From Megascapheus bottae (Eukaryota; Chordata; Mammalia; Rodentia; Geomyidae), in assembly GCA_024803745.1 (NCBI GenBank), contig JANJXV010000013.1, forward strand, positions 2,108,001 to 2,172,000: a stretch of DNA of 64,000 nucleotides, written 5' to 3'. Of the stretch, positions 23,275 to 35,239 are shown one piece after another. How positions within the stretch are numbered: the stretch's first letter is position 1; every line of letters begins with the position of its first letter. Under the pieces are notes generated by a model. That model had not been told where the DNA came from, ran no database searches, and worked only from the letters and a program-made list of their open reading frames with translations. Made by a program: the position numbers and the translations under genes.

Positions 23275-23475
23275 AATTCTTGACTATTTCCCATGTTTGT
23301 ATGGACTGCAGTCCTACTCATACTCACCCAGCTGGGCTGGCAAGCATGTGGCTCGTGCTCAGCTTATTGCTTGAGATAAGGCCTCACTCTAGCTCATTGT
23401 AGCTGATCCAAATTTTGATAATCCCAATCTCTACCTCCCAGTAGCAAAATTATATGTGTGCCACCATTCACTTCC
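23275..23475 (-). mobile_element. Possible reversed composite B1-like SINE
   Basis: 'gcccactctagctcattgtag'-like and 'cccagtagcaaaattatatgtgtgccac' segments resemble a reversed 7SL-derived head. It is heavily diverged and low confidence. Confidence 0.35.
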
Positions 23476-23595
23476 ATGGTTAAGTACTTTCAAAAGAGAT
23501 TGTCCTTTCATCTACTCAAATTATTATTTTCCCTATGTAGACCTAAGGATTAATTTTGATACTTTTTGGTACTTCAAAAAGTACCAAGACAAAGA

Positions 23596-23783
23596 TGGGA
23601 GTGTGATCTAGCAGTAGAGTTCTTGCCTAGCATGAATGAAGCCCTGGGTTTGAGTCGTCAGTACCACATTAACAGAAAAAGCAGGAAATGATGCTAAGGC
23701 TCAAGTGGCAGAATACTAGCCTTGAGCAAAAGAAGCTCAGAGACAGTGCCTGGGCCCTGAGTTCAAGCCCCAGGATTGGCAAA
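23596..23783 (+). mobile_element. ID-type dimeric SINE (forward)
   Basis: 'tgtgatctagcagtagagtt', 'gccctgggtttgagtcgtc', right monomer 'ggctcaagtggcagaatac', ending 'ccccaggattggc' with an A-rich tail. Flanks AGTACCAAGACA (from about 23584) and AGTACCAAAACA (after the tail) are a probable target-site duplication with one mismatch. Confidence 0.85.
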
Positions 23784-23799
23784 AAATAAAAAATAAAAA

Positions 23800-25198
23800 C
23801 AGTACCAAAACACAGGCACTTCTTGTGTATTTACTGATTTTGGTACTTCACTTTTATTTTACTATGGTAAATCAAAATATTTTCCAACAGCTATTTTAAT
23901 CGCTTTCACTGTAGCTTTTTCATTCTATTTTGTTCACCTTAACAAAATCTTACTTTTCCCTCTGATGGGTTTCAGTTTTTTCTCGAGAATAGTCAATTCC
24001 TAAATATTGATATGATGCTCTACAACTTTGTTAAACATTTTTTTTCTAGCCCATTTTGTGAAGATGGTTTAGATTTTATTTTCTACACAAAAGATAATGT
24101 TGCAGTAGACCCTTATATGATATGTTAAATTGTAACCTACTGTGCAACCATTTGAAGTTGGGAAAAAATTAAAATGAAGAGTTTCACTTGTTTGTTTCCA
24201 GTATGGTTAGCATAAATTCTATTCTTTTTCTGTCTTTGTCTGTCTTTCTCCCTCATTTCCTTTCATCCTTCCCTCCCCCTGTCTTTTCTTCCTTCCTGTC
24301 TTCATTCTTTCTTTTTTCCATTGAAAAAGGGTGATTATGATTTTACAATTAGGAGAACAAGATCAATACCAAATATCAATCCTCACAGGTCATTGCTGAG
24401 TGTGTTTTCAAGCTTTGTAGAGAAGATCAAATGTGAATATGTGTCTAAAAGTGTTTTTTTCTAGTTTTCTATGTAAAAGTCAATTGTTATTGTTATAATG
24501 CAAGGACGGTGAAGAAACAGAATGAGATTATTTATTAAAAGCCAGAAATCTACATCATTACCCAAGTGCTGTACTTAGTAATTCCAGCTAGCTGGAAGTG
24601 TGATGAAGTTTAGGAGACAGTAGTCAAAGATAGGCTTCTTTGTCATTTGAGAAAAGAATGAGAACAAGATATATCCTACTATCCCTTTGCCCCTTTTCCT
24701 CTGGAGTAGGTGGCAAAATCTAGGAGTTTTCTGATGTGTCATTTGAGAAATGCTCTGCTTACTTACAAGAGCAAGGAACAAAAGATGCAAACCTGCAGAG
24801 AATAACATTAGAAAGCAAACTGTGCTAAGTTCCTCTCACTGTACTAATGTCATATCCCTTTTGTCCAATCTTAAATCCTCACAATTATCCATTCGTCAAC
24901 AAATATAAACACACAAAAAAACATTTCGATGTCTCTTTGATTCTTCAATTTGCAAGGCTCCTGTGTCATAGAAAACATATATAAAATAAAATCTTATGCT
25001 TTTCCCTTGTTGATCTTTTTTTATAGATGTCTCAGCCGTGAACCTAGCAACCAGTAAGAAAAATAGATCTTTGCTCCCAACAGGAATTTGTGATATTTTG
25101 AGTTTAAAAGAACATTTGTGTTCAAATCATCACCAGCATGAGCTAGTTCATTTGTCAAACAAAGCCATCAGGTTTCTCCTTAGGAAAGAATTACGAAA

Positions 25199-25199
<1 letters not shown>
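23800..25199. other. Mostly unique sequence, no gene seen
   Basis: About 1.4 kb. A pyrimidine-rich patch lies at 24225-24315 and a possible MIR remnant near 24820-24890. The open frame at 24575-24808 on the minus strand is not recognised. Confidence 0.45.
24815..24890 (-). mobile_element. Possible MIR remnant
   Basis: 'tgctaagttcctctcactgta' followed by 'cttaaatcctcacaattatcc' resembles the reversed MIR 3' half (TGCTAGGCACTG...TTTAATCCTCACAACAACCC). It is short and ancient. Confidence 0.4.
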
Positions 25200-25234
<35 letters not shown>

Positions 25235-25249
25235 TTGTATATATATATA
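25200..25249. repeat. (TA)n microsatellite
   Basis: Two pure TA runs separated by CTTTG. It would read as an alternating isoleucine-tyrosine tail in one open frame, which is an artefact. Confidence 0.95.
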
Positions 25250-26394
25250 GGCTTATTATATTGATTTAATTTCTTAAATAAGATTCATGTACATTAATGG
25301 TTAGGGGAAATGTGAATACATAATAATACTCTTCAAAGGTAGACAATGAGAACAAAAATGCTTAGTACAAAAAAATCTGAAAGGCATTTTTAAGTTGAAG
25401 GTAGGACATATAGGAAATTTTAAGATAAAGTGGAGGAAAGATAAACTTCAGACTTTCTCCCAAATGTAATTTCTACGTATTTGAGTTATGACATGCAGAA
25501 AAAATAGCCAGAGAAGTATATCAGAGATCAAAAATTTTGAGAATTCAGGAAGGTATTTTTGTTTTGTGTTGTAGCCTTTTATCAGAAATGGTTTGAACTT
25601 TAAACTGGCTAGAATTCTTGCACAGTGGTAACTCATAACAGATCCAGCGAACATCACATCTATTCTATAGTTATTTATTTGGTCTCTTCAACTATAGCTG
25701 ATAGGGTAACAGACAGAATCCTCACTTTGATCCACTTTCCCTGCGACATCAAAACCACTTTTGTAGGAAAGGTTATTTGAAAGTGTTTGAAGTTGTTCAC
25801 CTTCCCCACCCAGGATGGAAATTTATAAATAATACCTTATCCAAGAAGTAATGGCAAAGCTAACATTGTTAAAGGCTTTAGAAGGTGTTAGTCCCAGTTT
25901 ATTACCCTGAATGGCCCTTGAACTTTTTTTCATAGTGGAGAGTTAATATATATGTAGACTAGGGTGAGTGCCAATCTAAGCTGTTGAGGTAGAGAGCTGT
26001 GCTCTGAGTACTGATACAGAACAACTGAACTTCTGACATTTGGTATACAGATATGCAATAGCCAAATGTGTTCTTGAGTCTCCACCAGTAAAGACATATT
26101 CTGCAACTGATACTAGGAAATCACTGTTGCCAGAGCAGAAGCAATGCTATGTCTTCATTTTGAAACAATTTCATTTAACTAGTTCAGCCAGCCAAATGAG
26201 AAGCTGATGAGATCACTGAAACCACAAATGATACAATCTTATCTGCACAGAAAGCTCCCTATGTAGCCTAGAAAAGCTACCTTTGGATTTTCCCTAATAT
26301 CATAGTTAACAAAGAAATTAATGGAAATACAGTAAATTCAGGTGAGAACTCAAGCAGTGTCATTCCTTAGAAAGGTAAAATCAAAGTTCAAATA
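25250..26394. other. Unique sequence, no gene seen
   Basis: About 1.1 kb with no repeat family or coding signature that I can name. Confidence 0.5.
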
Positions 26395-26610
26395 AATAAA
26401 CACCAGGAAAGTGGTGGGCTGGGCATGGGGGTTGACGGGAGCTGGGAAGATGAATGAAGAGAAGGAAGGGAGAATGTAAAAAAAGAAACACTTAATGTGT
26501 GTCCTACAAAATCATTGAATGGGTGGATTGGGAGGGATTCTTGAGAATGTGGGAAGGGGTAATATTGATCAAGATGCATTCTACAACTAATTAAAGAGAA
26601 TTAAAAAAGA
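26395..26610 (+). mobile_element. Older L1 3' UTR end
   Basis: A purine-rich block ('gaatgggtggattgggaggg') is followed by 'attgatcaagatgcattc' and 'aattaaagagaattaaaaaag', the layout of an old L1 3' end. No ORF2 part remains. Confidence 0.5.
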
Positions 26611-27148
26611 ACAAAATGTAAGATAGTATGTGAGCCAGAGCATCCACACATCTTATTATACAAACTAAATTTGTAAGCAAGTAGTCTACTCAAACAGTGG
26701 ACAAGTTTACTTAACCCTCAGGGCTGAAGATGAAGCTCACTCTAGGATTCAGCGTGTGTAGTAAACCTAAGGCTATGGTGTTATGCCTCTAATAGTTACT
26801 ATAGTTGCCTCCAGAAAGCAAACAGTAAGCACGGTATTGACTCTGACCTCCACCAGTCTGAGCAATCTGCTTGCAGAATTTTACTTTTCTATCACTCAAA
26901 TCGTAGCTCTGTTAAAGGTGTGGTTGCCAGGGGGTGAATACATCTAATACAGTAAGATTCCCTTTCAACTTGGGGATATTAATGCAATGTGACCTCTTTG
27001 GTCTTGCCATATCCATGCATCAGCAAGCAATGAAAGTTACTCACATCAGGGACACTGACCTAAAAGGAGCTAGAGCTGCTGTCACAAATTGGACTAGGGC
27101 AAGGCTGACTGTATCTGGAGTCCAAGAGCCTTACAAGAAATGCCTTGT
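26611..27148. other. Unique sequence, no gene seen
   Basis: About 0.5 kb. The 77-codon frame at 26934-27167 is not recognised and ends inside the next SINE. Confidence 0.45.
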
Positions 27149-27338
27149 GGGCTGGTGTTTGGCCTAGTGGTAGAGTGCTTGCCTAGCATGCATGAAGTCC
27201 CGGGTTCTATTCCTTGGTACCACATACGTAGAAAAAGCCAGAAATGGTGCTGTGGCTCAAGTGGTAGAGCTCTAGCCTTGAGAGAGTCCAAGGTCAGTGC
27301 CCAAGCCCTGAGTTCAGGCCATATGTCTGCAAGAAAAT
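27149..27338 (+). mobile_element. ID-type dimeric SINE (forward)
   Basis: 'ggtgtttggcctagtggtag', 'gtcccgggttctattcct', right monomer 'gtggctcaagtggtagagc', ending 'tgagttcaggcc' and an A/G-rich tail. The frames on both strands seen here recur in every copy of this SINE and are not genes. Confidence 0.9.
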
Positions 27339-28234
27339 AAAAGAGAGAGTGACAAGTTCCTTGTGGCTTTCTTTGTGCCACAACCAAGGACTTAATTCAG
27401 GGTGTCTAGATCTAGGTCACCCCATTAGAAAAGTTACCAAGATATATATTAAAGTGCTTCTCAATGGTGAACCACACTCAAAATAATACAAGAAGTAAAG
27501 CACACTAGGGATATCCCTGGGGACTGTGGCAGCCCTAGGAATTAAATTTTATCTTGTTTTCTCATAATCTTCTCACATTCTCTTTGCAGTACACTTAAAG
27601 AAGAACACAAATGGGCCAGAAACACAGGAGTGAAATACAAGAAGCATCTTCTTTGTACTGTAAGAAGTTTGTTTCAACCAGTTTGGTCCAGGTTCTAACC
27701 AGCCTTCTGCCATTACATACAAATCATTAGATTCAATCTGCCCAACACTTCACTTCCCTCACTGCTCCTCTTTGAAGCCAGGAATCAGGCATTTTCCAAG
27801 GCCCACATTTGCACAGAAAAAAATTCTGAAACATTAAGGCAAGTAGTGTACCAACAGGCAACAAAAAAAACTAGATAAATGTCTCTTTTTTCTTGTGGTG
27901 GTTCTGAGGCATCTTTTCAGATTATCTTTTGTTTTTCTTTTAGCATTTCCATCTGTCTCTTCCTCCTGTCTTTCTTTATTCCCCCTGTTCTTCATGATTA
28001 TTACTACAGGCACACTCCTCTGTAAAATAGTTCCATGTAAGCCTCATTTCCTAGAGGGCTAGGATTAAGTGCTTCATGAAAAAGCTTCAGTTAGACCTGC
28101 AGTCAAACGCTACATATTTCAATGATTCACTAATGTCACCTATTGTGATAATCTGAGCTATGAATTGTCTTCTGGCTTAAACTCATGTCCTTTCTTTACT
28201 AGATCACTTCTCCATAAAGCTGGGGAAATTTATT
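27339..28234. other. Unique sequence, no gene seen
   Basis: About 0.9 kb without a nameable repeat or exon. Confidence 0.5.
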
Positions 28235-28267
<33 letters not shown>

Positions 28268-28292
28268 TGGTGGTGGTGGTGGTGGTGGTGGT

Positions 28293-28325
<33 letters not shown>
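28235..28325. repeat. Compound (TG)n-(TGG)n-(TG)n microsatellite
   Basis: A TG run, then about ten TGG units at 28264-28296, then a second TG run of similar length. The arrangement is roughly symmetrical. It lies at the T-tail side of the following reverse SINE. Confidence 0.97.
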
Positions 28326-28326
<1 letters not shown>

Positions 28327-28545
28327 GGTCCTGTGGCTTGAACTCGGGATCTGGGTGCTATCCATAAGCTTTTAGTTCCAGTCTAGCACTCCATTGGAGC
28401 CACAACTCGGTTTCCAGCTTTTCATTTATTAATTGGTGAGAAGAATCTCATGGACTTGCCTTCCTGGCTGGCTTGGGAGGGTGAGCCTCAGAGCTCAGCT
28501 TCCTGAGTAGATAGTATTGCAGGTGTTAGCCTATAATGCTAGGTT
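28326..28545 (-). mobile_element. B1-type dimeric SINE (reverse)
   Basis: Reversed blocks 'ggcttgaactcgggatctg', 'ttggagccacaactcgg', 'ttaattggtgagaagaatct', 'gcttcctgagtagatagtat' and 'gcaggtgttagcc'. Moderately diverged. Confidence 0.8.
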
Positions 28546-28799
28546 ATTGGTTATTAGGCAAGGAGATGACTTACTCACTGTCAGCTCTAGTAACCATAGT
28601 ACTTTGTTTAATGTTAATTTTTTCTTTTTTTGATAAGATCAGACACATAAATATATTTTATTAAGGAGGTAGCCTACACTGAGCAAAAATCTGGGAGAGA
28701 AATGTCATTTTCCTAAGTGAGTCTCCATTTCCTAGCGACTCTAAAAGAGTCCTGAATAGAATTCTCTGTCATAATGGCAGAGATGGAAAAAAAGAATAC

Positions 28800-28910
28800 T
28801 TTATTGCCCCTGCCTTTAAATTGAAGCCAAGAGAGATTAAGTTGCATGTCCAATTTCACAATCTCCCTTTTGACAAATACTTGAATTGAGACTAGATACT
28901 ACTCAAATGC
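28800..28910 (-). mobile_element. Probable MIR remnant
   Basis: 'aattgaagccaagagagatt' and 'gcatgtccaatttcacaatc' follow the reversed MIR core (gagaggttaagtaacttgcccaaggtcacacag) in order. An ancient element. Confidence 0.45.
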
Positions 28911-29530
28911 ATGCAATAATTAAGTTTCAGGTAAGTTTAAGCATAGGTCTGTGGAGAGTGCTGGGAATTTTCAAGTCTCCTGAGTATCCTCCCAATCACT
29001 CTATGTAATCATTGTAGCCAGTGAATTAATTTTGTCGCATGATATTTTCCCAGTGCAGTGCAGATGGCCTTGCCACATCATTTCAGGCTGTACTTTGGGA
29101 TGAATCACTGGCATTTTCAAAGGGTTGTAGCAACTGATCCCCCAAAAGAAACTCAGAGTGGATGCAGAAATCTGCTATGTGTCAAATCTGCTATGTAATG
29201 ACATGCCTCTTTGCACCTGAAAAATTCCTTGTGGAGAAGAATTTGGACAAGAGGGGTCAGTGACTTCAGAAACTTACCTGTAATGGTTATACCTGTATTT
29301 GAGGATCTAAGAGCATGCCTTAAATTGTGTCAGTGAAGTGCAGCTCAGAGCTGAACAAAAGAAATTACTATTGAAAGAATTCAAAGGACAGTTAGACAGC
29401 AGGTGGAATAAATACAACTCTCCTGGACAAACCTGCTGTTGGAATCCCTTCTGCAGATACTGCTGTCCTGATTAACATAGGCTGTCTTTACTTGCTGAAC
29501 ATATGCCTAGGTTGAAGTAATACATTTGAC

Positions 29531-29605
29531 ATTCCGTTCCATTCAATAATTATTTATTGAGCATAGCATCCATTGTGTTATTATACCTAGGAGATTTAAG
29601 GTTAC
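29531..29605 (-). mobile_element. Probable LINE2 3' end
   Basis: 'ccattcaataattatttattgag' followed by 'catagcatccattgtgttatt' matches the reversed L2 terminus (CATTCAACAAATATTTATTGAGCACC). Short and diverged. Confidence 0.5.
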
Positions 29606-30854
29606 TATGTGTTTATATACCTTGCCTCCTTTTATAAGGTATTTGATTCTTACGAAAGTAAATAATGTAAATCTCTCCATCAAAGCTCTCTGAGTATGGA
29701 GCAGAAAGCAAAATGTAAAACAGCCATTGGTTCTGGTTCAAACACCATTACAGAGATACAGAGAAAGAGAACCAATCAGCCTGGCTGATAAGAAGTATTT
29801 CCTGAGCATCTCATTGGAATGCTGGGAAAGTGATGGGATTGCCTGGATCCTGTTGGATACAATAGATTTACAAACAGAGCAGCAGATGAAAGGTAGAGAG
29901 CACACAAGAAATAATCAACAAATCCAAAAATCTGGCAAGTCATAAGAATTTCTGCAGTAAGCTTAAACGTTATCTTAAAATCTGTAGAATCAGAGAGGCA
30001 TTTCGACAGATTAACAATGGTATAATCCTTGTAAATTAGATGCTAACTTCTGTCAATTCTGCATGCAGTCATATTAGTCAGTAGAGCAAATGGCATCTTT
30101 CATATCATAGAGCTGAAGAGGAGCCCACAATAATGACATCTCCCCAGTATGACTCTCTCTACTACAGAGAATACTTCCAATTATTTCCAGAGGAAGAAGT
30201 CATAATTTAACAAGCAATTGCACTGGTAGCATTTTCAACAGATGGTTATATTCTTTCCAACTGTCCCATTTCTATTTCCTATCTGTTGTCTTTGACTGGC
30301 TCCTCTATATTCTATCTTTTATTCTCAATCCAATCATTGATAATCCTTCCTCTGTGCATTTAGGTGACCCTTTCTGTCTCATATACAAGTTCTCTAGGAA
30401 AAGTTTTAGAACAATTCTTATTTCTAAGGCCAGCTGTAGAATTCTGAGCCTGATGAAACCTGAGTTGGATTGTCCAAATAGCAGACCCACACATTGCCTT
30501 GTACTATTCTGTCATAGAATTTAAAAATAGTTCTTAATAAAATAGACAAGTTTTATACAAAACACTAAGATAATTGTTGTGTTCTTTTATTTCTTAATGT
30601 ATTCTGATCTCAAGAGACAAATATGAATTAATAATTATTGATGCATGCTGTATTTCATGATTGGCTCATACATGACTTTTGTTTGTTTGAGACAATATAA
30701 TATAATAAATATAGATCAATGTTCTACCCAATGCAGAAACTAGATATTGACCATAATTTGAATCTTTATCTCTCCATATATTTTCCTTTCTCAGCCTTAT
30801 GCCTTTCACAACAAGGTCTCTCATCCTAAATTTTGTGTTATTGTCACTTCTCAA

Positions 30855-30958
30855 AAAAAATCAATGTTCAAGAAGTAATGTATCCACTACATGACAAATG
30901 TAACTGTAATCCCTCTATGTTACCCCCAAAATATAATACAATAAAAAATAAACATAAA
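30855..30958 (+). mobile_element. Short L1 3' terminal fragment
   Basis: 'agaagtaatgtatccactac', 'tgacaaatgtaactgtaatcc' and 'caataaaaaataaac' match in order the last 100 bases of the L1 at 45853. It is truncated to the 3' tip. Confidence 0.8.
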
Positions 30959-31358
30959 AAATCATATACATACATACACAAGACACAGATTTCATTCCTT
31001 CTAGCAAGTCAGGGCACTTAGAAACTGGTTTCTCTCAAGATAAGCATCTCAGACCAAGAATATGAGATTGTCATGAATGCTCTTATTAGTGACTTTCAAT
31101 CCTCCCTTCCATCACAAACTTCTTCTTTTTTTTTTTTTACAAAGTAATCATTGCATAACACTCACTTTCACTCTTAAATTCCCATCTTCGGCTTCTGACT
31201 ATGTTTGGCCACAAGGCTCTCAGTGGGTGACTCATAAGACACTTCAAAGCTACTACAAGAAGGAGAAGAAAAAGGAGAATCTTGGCCAGAGAAATTGAGG
31301 TAGAGAAAAGCAGCCTGTTTCAAGAATGTCTAATATTCTAGCCCTGCCAGAATATCTT

Positions 31359-32158
31359 TTTTTAAATTTTTTATTGTAATTAGTAAAAGGGTTACATGAT
31401 ATTTGCCAGATAGAAGGTGCATTAATTCACATACATTGATACCCTTTCACATGTCTTCGTACCCATTTCCCTCCCCCCCACACCCCCCACCTGTCTTGGT
31501 TTTCCCCCCTTCCCTATCAAATTTCAAGTATCCAAATACAAATAAATTCAATATATCAGATAACAAAGTGAGATACTATACCAATATGAGATAACCAAGG
31601 GACAGCAAAGGAGATGAGAGACAACATAGTACATTAAGGACAACAATCATTCATTATATGGCTTTTGTTTCAATATCTTGGAGGTCCTTTCAATTAGCTT
31701 CACATTATATGGCCTTATGTATCAAGATTTTGCTCTATTGCAAATCTCTGCTAGTAGAGCCCAAGGTTTCTACTGATTATGACGAATGAGGGAAACCATT
31801 GAGCCTAAGTTCCTTTGAGTCTGGCTTACTTCACTTAATATGATTTTTTCTAAGTCTTTCCATTTCCTAACAAATGGGGCAATGTCATTCTTTCTGACAG
31901 CAGCATAGAATTCCATTGGGTACAAATACCACAACTTGTTGATCCACTCATCAACTGAGGGACATCTAGGTTGGTTCCATATCTTTGCTATGGTGAATAG
32001 TGCTGCAATGAACATTGTTGTGCTAGTGGATTTAGTATGTCCTTGTTTCTGGATGGTTGGGTAAATGCCAAGTAGTGGAATTGCTGGGTCATAGGGGAGT
32101 TCTATGTTTAGCCTTTTGAGGCACTGTCACACTGCTTTCCATAGTGGTTGAACGAGTT
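31359..32158 (-). mobile_element. 5'-truncated L1 (800 bp), minus strand, 15-bp exact TSD
   Basis: On the plus strand: reversed tail, 'attgtaattagtaaaagggt', reversed purine tract, then 3' UTR and ORF2 tail. The minus strand reads FTIAKIWNQPRCPSVDEWIN and MEFYAAVRKNDIAPFVRKWK before a stop. The 15-bp CTGCCAGAATATCTT is repeated exactly at 31344-31358 and 32159-32173. The copy ends inside ORF2 and cannot move by itself. Confidence 0.96.
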
Positions 32159-32173
32159 CTGCCAGAATATCTT

Positions 32174-32612
32174 ATAGGCTGAGTTGCCAAGTGTTTAGAC
32201 TTAATTAAGAAGACTATATGTAGAAGCAAGACCCCCACTGCTGAGGAAACTTTTGCAGGGTTCTTTGTAAGTGACTACTAGAATACAATTAAAAATAAAT
32301 TTAAACTATGGATAGTGGATGCTTATCAATAAGAAACCCCAAGCTTCAGCCTTTAATCATAATTAGTACCATAACTAAGTTCTACCTTCCTCAGTTCTGC
32401 ACACACAAACAGGCTGACTCTGGCCTAATATAACACAGCTTTATGTTTCATAATTGTGCTTACTTCATTAGGATATGTATATTCACAAATACGTACACCT
32501 TTTCAGTGTTAAATATCTGTCTTACCTTCTGAGGAAATTGAGAGTAAGGATAATGCTTGGTTTAATCTTTGATTATGACATAAAGAAACAGTTTCAGAAA
32601 TAGTCAAGAAAT
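32174..32612. other. Unique sequence, no gene seen
   Basis: About 0.4 kb between an L1 and a SINE. Nothing recognised. Confidence 0.5.
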
Positions 32613-32626
32613 ATATGTACTAAATT

Positions 32627-32820
32627 TCTTTTTGCCAGTCCTAGAGCTTGAACTCTGGGCCTGGGTGCTGTCCTTGAGCTTTCTCAAGGCTAGAGCTCTA
32701 CCATTTGAGCCAAGGCACCACTTCAGGCTTTTTCTGTATATGCAGTACCAAGGAATCAAACTCAGGGATTCATGCATGCTAGGCAAGCACTCTTATCACT
32801 AGGCCAAACTTCCAGCCCGT
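32627..32820 (-). mobile_element. ID-type dimeric SINE (reverse) with 14-bp TSD
   Basis: Reverse copy from 'tttttgccagtcctagagctt' to 'aggccaaacttccagcccgt'. Flanks at 32613-32626 and 32821-32834 share 13 of 14 bases (GTACTAAATT core). Confidence 0.92.
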
Positions 32821-32954
32821 ATACGTACTAAATTAAATCACAGCATGAAGTTGTTCTCTCCCAAGTAAAAGAAAAATATCTCAGGTCAAAATAGGAATTA
32901 TATTTTTATTAGGCTTGTAACATAGAAAATTATCCCAAAGCTAACACTTTCCTG

Positions 32955-33070
32955 ATGTTAATGCTTCAATACTTATCAAACACTTCCTAAACACTGAATA
33001 CTTCTTTGAATTAAGTATGTTATAAAAGTGATTAAGACAGAGTCTTCATCCATAACTGGCTGGCAGTCAT
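32955..33070 (-). mobile_element. Possible L2/MIR-like ancient remnant
   Basis: 'tacttatcaaacacttcctaaacactgaat' with 'ggctggcagtcat' weakly follows the reversed L2 3' end. Tentative. Confidence 0.3.
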
Positions 33071-34660
33071 TTTGAGGATCCCAGTCTTTGAACATAAACC
33101 TTTAAATAAGTGGGTTGTTGGGATAAGAGGTAAATTGGATGCTTGGCAATAGGGTTCTTGGAAAGTGATTTAGAAAGCACATCAAAGACAGTACAGGGTA
33201 GAAAAAGAGGAAAGACACTCCAGGGAACAGAAACAGAAGTAGAAAAGAGCAATCTATTCTAATAATACCAAGTAATAAGTATGTCTTAAGTGGAGAGATG
33301 ATGGTAAAAAAGAAAAAGAAGTGGAGATTTGGATCAGGTTTTAAAGGCTTTGGAATATTATTGAAGAAGTAAGAAGTTTCTCTGGTCACTGAATATTAAC
33401 CTTTGGTTTCCAACTACAGACATTATATTTGCCTAATTTTCCCACAAGCATAGATAGGATGGTAGAAACCCCTCATGACCTGATATTCTAGACTCTTCCT
33501 TTAGAGTCAAGAAAGCATGGTAGTGCCACTGTGTATAATATGGTTTTAAGTATAATACTGAGTCAGCTGTAAAAAGAAAATTAAATAAATACTGTTTTCT
33601 CAAGCTTTTACTTTAAAAATAAATAAGAAAGAACTTGGGTTGGGAAATTCCTTTCTTCTCCTAATTTCTCCAACGGTTATGTCCTAATCTCATGTTTAAA
33701 CACTCTAGTTCTGGGAAACTGTGATCATGAAGTATCTCTGCTATAAAGTCAATGATCGGTTATACATTATACGATGGTGAGGAAAGCCAACAGTTAACAT
33801 CGCTCCATTTCCAAATCAAGGAATACTAAAAATATTGGAAATACAAGAACACTTATATCAGGAGTTATTGTTTCCTTTCTAAGAATCTGGAAGCTTTGGT
33901 TTGGGAGGACAGTTACATGTTTATTTAACAACACCTTATTTGGAGCAAGTTTGATTTTATAGACCTTCCCTTGGCCAGATTGCCTTTGGAGAAATGTCTG
34001 ACACAGAATACATCCTGTTTTGTTGTTGTTATTTCAAATTGATCTCCCCACCTTGGTTAAAAGTCGCCAGTCTAGCAATTAGGAGCTGCTGTGCTCACTT
34101 GTTTTTCGCTGAAGTTTCACACTGAGAAAATTGCATTTTACTTGGCTTGCGTTCTATTCTTGAGTGATGCTCAAGTTAAAAAGCAGGTGTGCCTGATGGT
34201 ATTTAATGCCTCCAGTGGATGGAGTGCTGTCTGTGAAATGCCCCATGCAAACTGAGCTGAGTGAATGCAAATCAATTTCATTATTCCCTACTCAACTTTC
34301 AGTGGGGCCATGATCTCAGTCTTTATGATCGGTGGCCTGTGTTTATGGTGGTAGTCTCCTCACTGGCCTCCCTGACCTACGCAAGTGCTTTCCTAATCAG
34401 TTTTGTCACTGCTGCAGGTTTTTCCAGCAGACCTTTCATAGACAATTTTAAGAAATGAAAATAGAAAGTCCACAAGTCAGTCCCAAGAAACCCCTCAAGT
34501 CTCCTCACCCTTTATGCACCTCACACATTTTAAGTTTTTGCTAAGTGAAGCTATTATTCCTTCAAGAAATGGAACCTGCCCCCTGCTCCTCTATTTCTTC
34601 TATCCTCCCATGGTTACTCTCCAAAATGGTGTACTGCCTAAATGCCTTTCAGTTTTTCTT
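33071..34660. other. Unique sequence, 1.6 kb, possible conserved noncoding DNA
   Basis: No young repeats and no convincing exon. An octamer-like ATGCAAAT lies at 34265-34272. Open frames at 33067-33389 (minus) and 34261-34458 (plus) are not recognised. Confidence 0.45.
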
Positions 34661-34663
34661 TGT

Positions 34664-34875
34664 GGTCAGTCATGGGGCTTGAACTCTGGACCGGGGTGCT
34701 GCTTCTGAGCACTTCAGCTCAAGGCTAACACTCTACCACCTGAGCCACAGCACCACTTCCGGATTTCTGGTAGTTAATTGGAGATAAGAGTCTCAAAGGA
34801 CTTTCATGTGCCCTGGCTGGGTTTGAACTGAGATCCTTATATCTCAGCCTCTTGAATAGCTAGGAGTAACGTGAG
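34664..34875 (-). mobile_element. B1-type dimeric SINE (reverse)
   Basis: 'tcatggggcttgaactctgg', 'cctgagccacagcaccac', 'ttaattggagataagagtct', 'gggtttgaactgagatcct' and a decayed B1 head 'gctaggagtaacgtgagc'. Confidence 0.85.
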
Positions 34876-35004
34876 CTGTGACTACCCAACCAGTAAAATG
34901 TCTTTTTACTCTTATTCACAGTACTCTTCAATTGCAATTGGTGTATTAAGATGCAGCCCAACAATTTCCTTGAATTTGAAACCTCCTGAATTTCTGGATG
35001 GGAC

Positions 35005-35105
35005 AGGTCATTCATTTAGTAAATATCTATTATCTGCCAAGCTGGCTTCTTTGTGCCAGGCATCATTCTAACTGCTGGAAACATAGATGAACCAGACAAG
35101 GCTCT
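35005..35105 (-). mobile_element. LINE2 3' end remnant
   Basis: 'tcattcatttagtaaatatctatt', then 'tttgtgccaggcatcattct' and 'actgctggaaacatagatgaac' follow the reversed L2 3' end motif by motif (ACAAATATTTATTGAGC...GTGCCAGGCACTGTTCTAGG...CTGGGGATACA). One of the clearest ancient repeats here. Confidence 0.75.
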
Positions 35106-35239
35106 TGCATTTATCTTACATTAGAGTACAGATCATATATTAAAAGACAATAGATAAGTTGGAATAAGATATAATCTGACAAAAGTGAAGAGAATACTAA
35201 GAATAATAAAACATGATATATATTTACATATATATTACA

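Larger units (their letters stand above)
28551..30830. other. SINE-poor unique sequence, 2.3 kb
   Basis: Only weak MIR and L2 remnants are visible. No exon or gene is recognised. Open frames at 29727-29945 and 30305-30490 look fortuitous. Confidence 0.5.

Noticed and set aside
23560..23592. Small palindrome around 'ggtacttcaaaaagtacc'
   Set aside because: A short imperfect palindrome formed by chance next to a SINE target-site duplication.
31770..32015. Conserved peptide seen also at 16649-16897, 39522-39758 and 57009-57236
   Set aside because: It is the ORF2 C terminus of 5'-truncated L1 copies, not a host gene.
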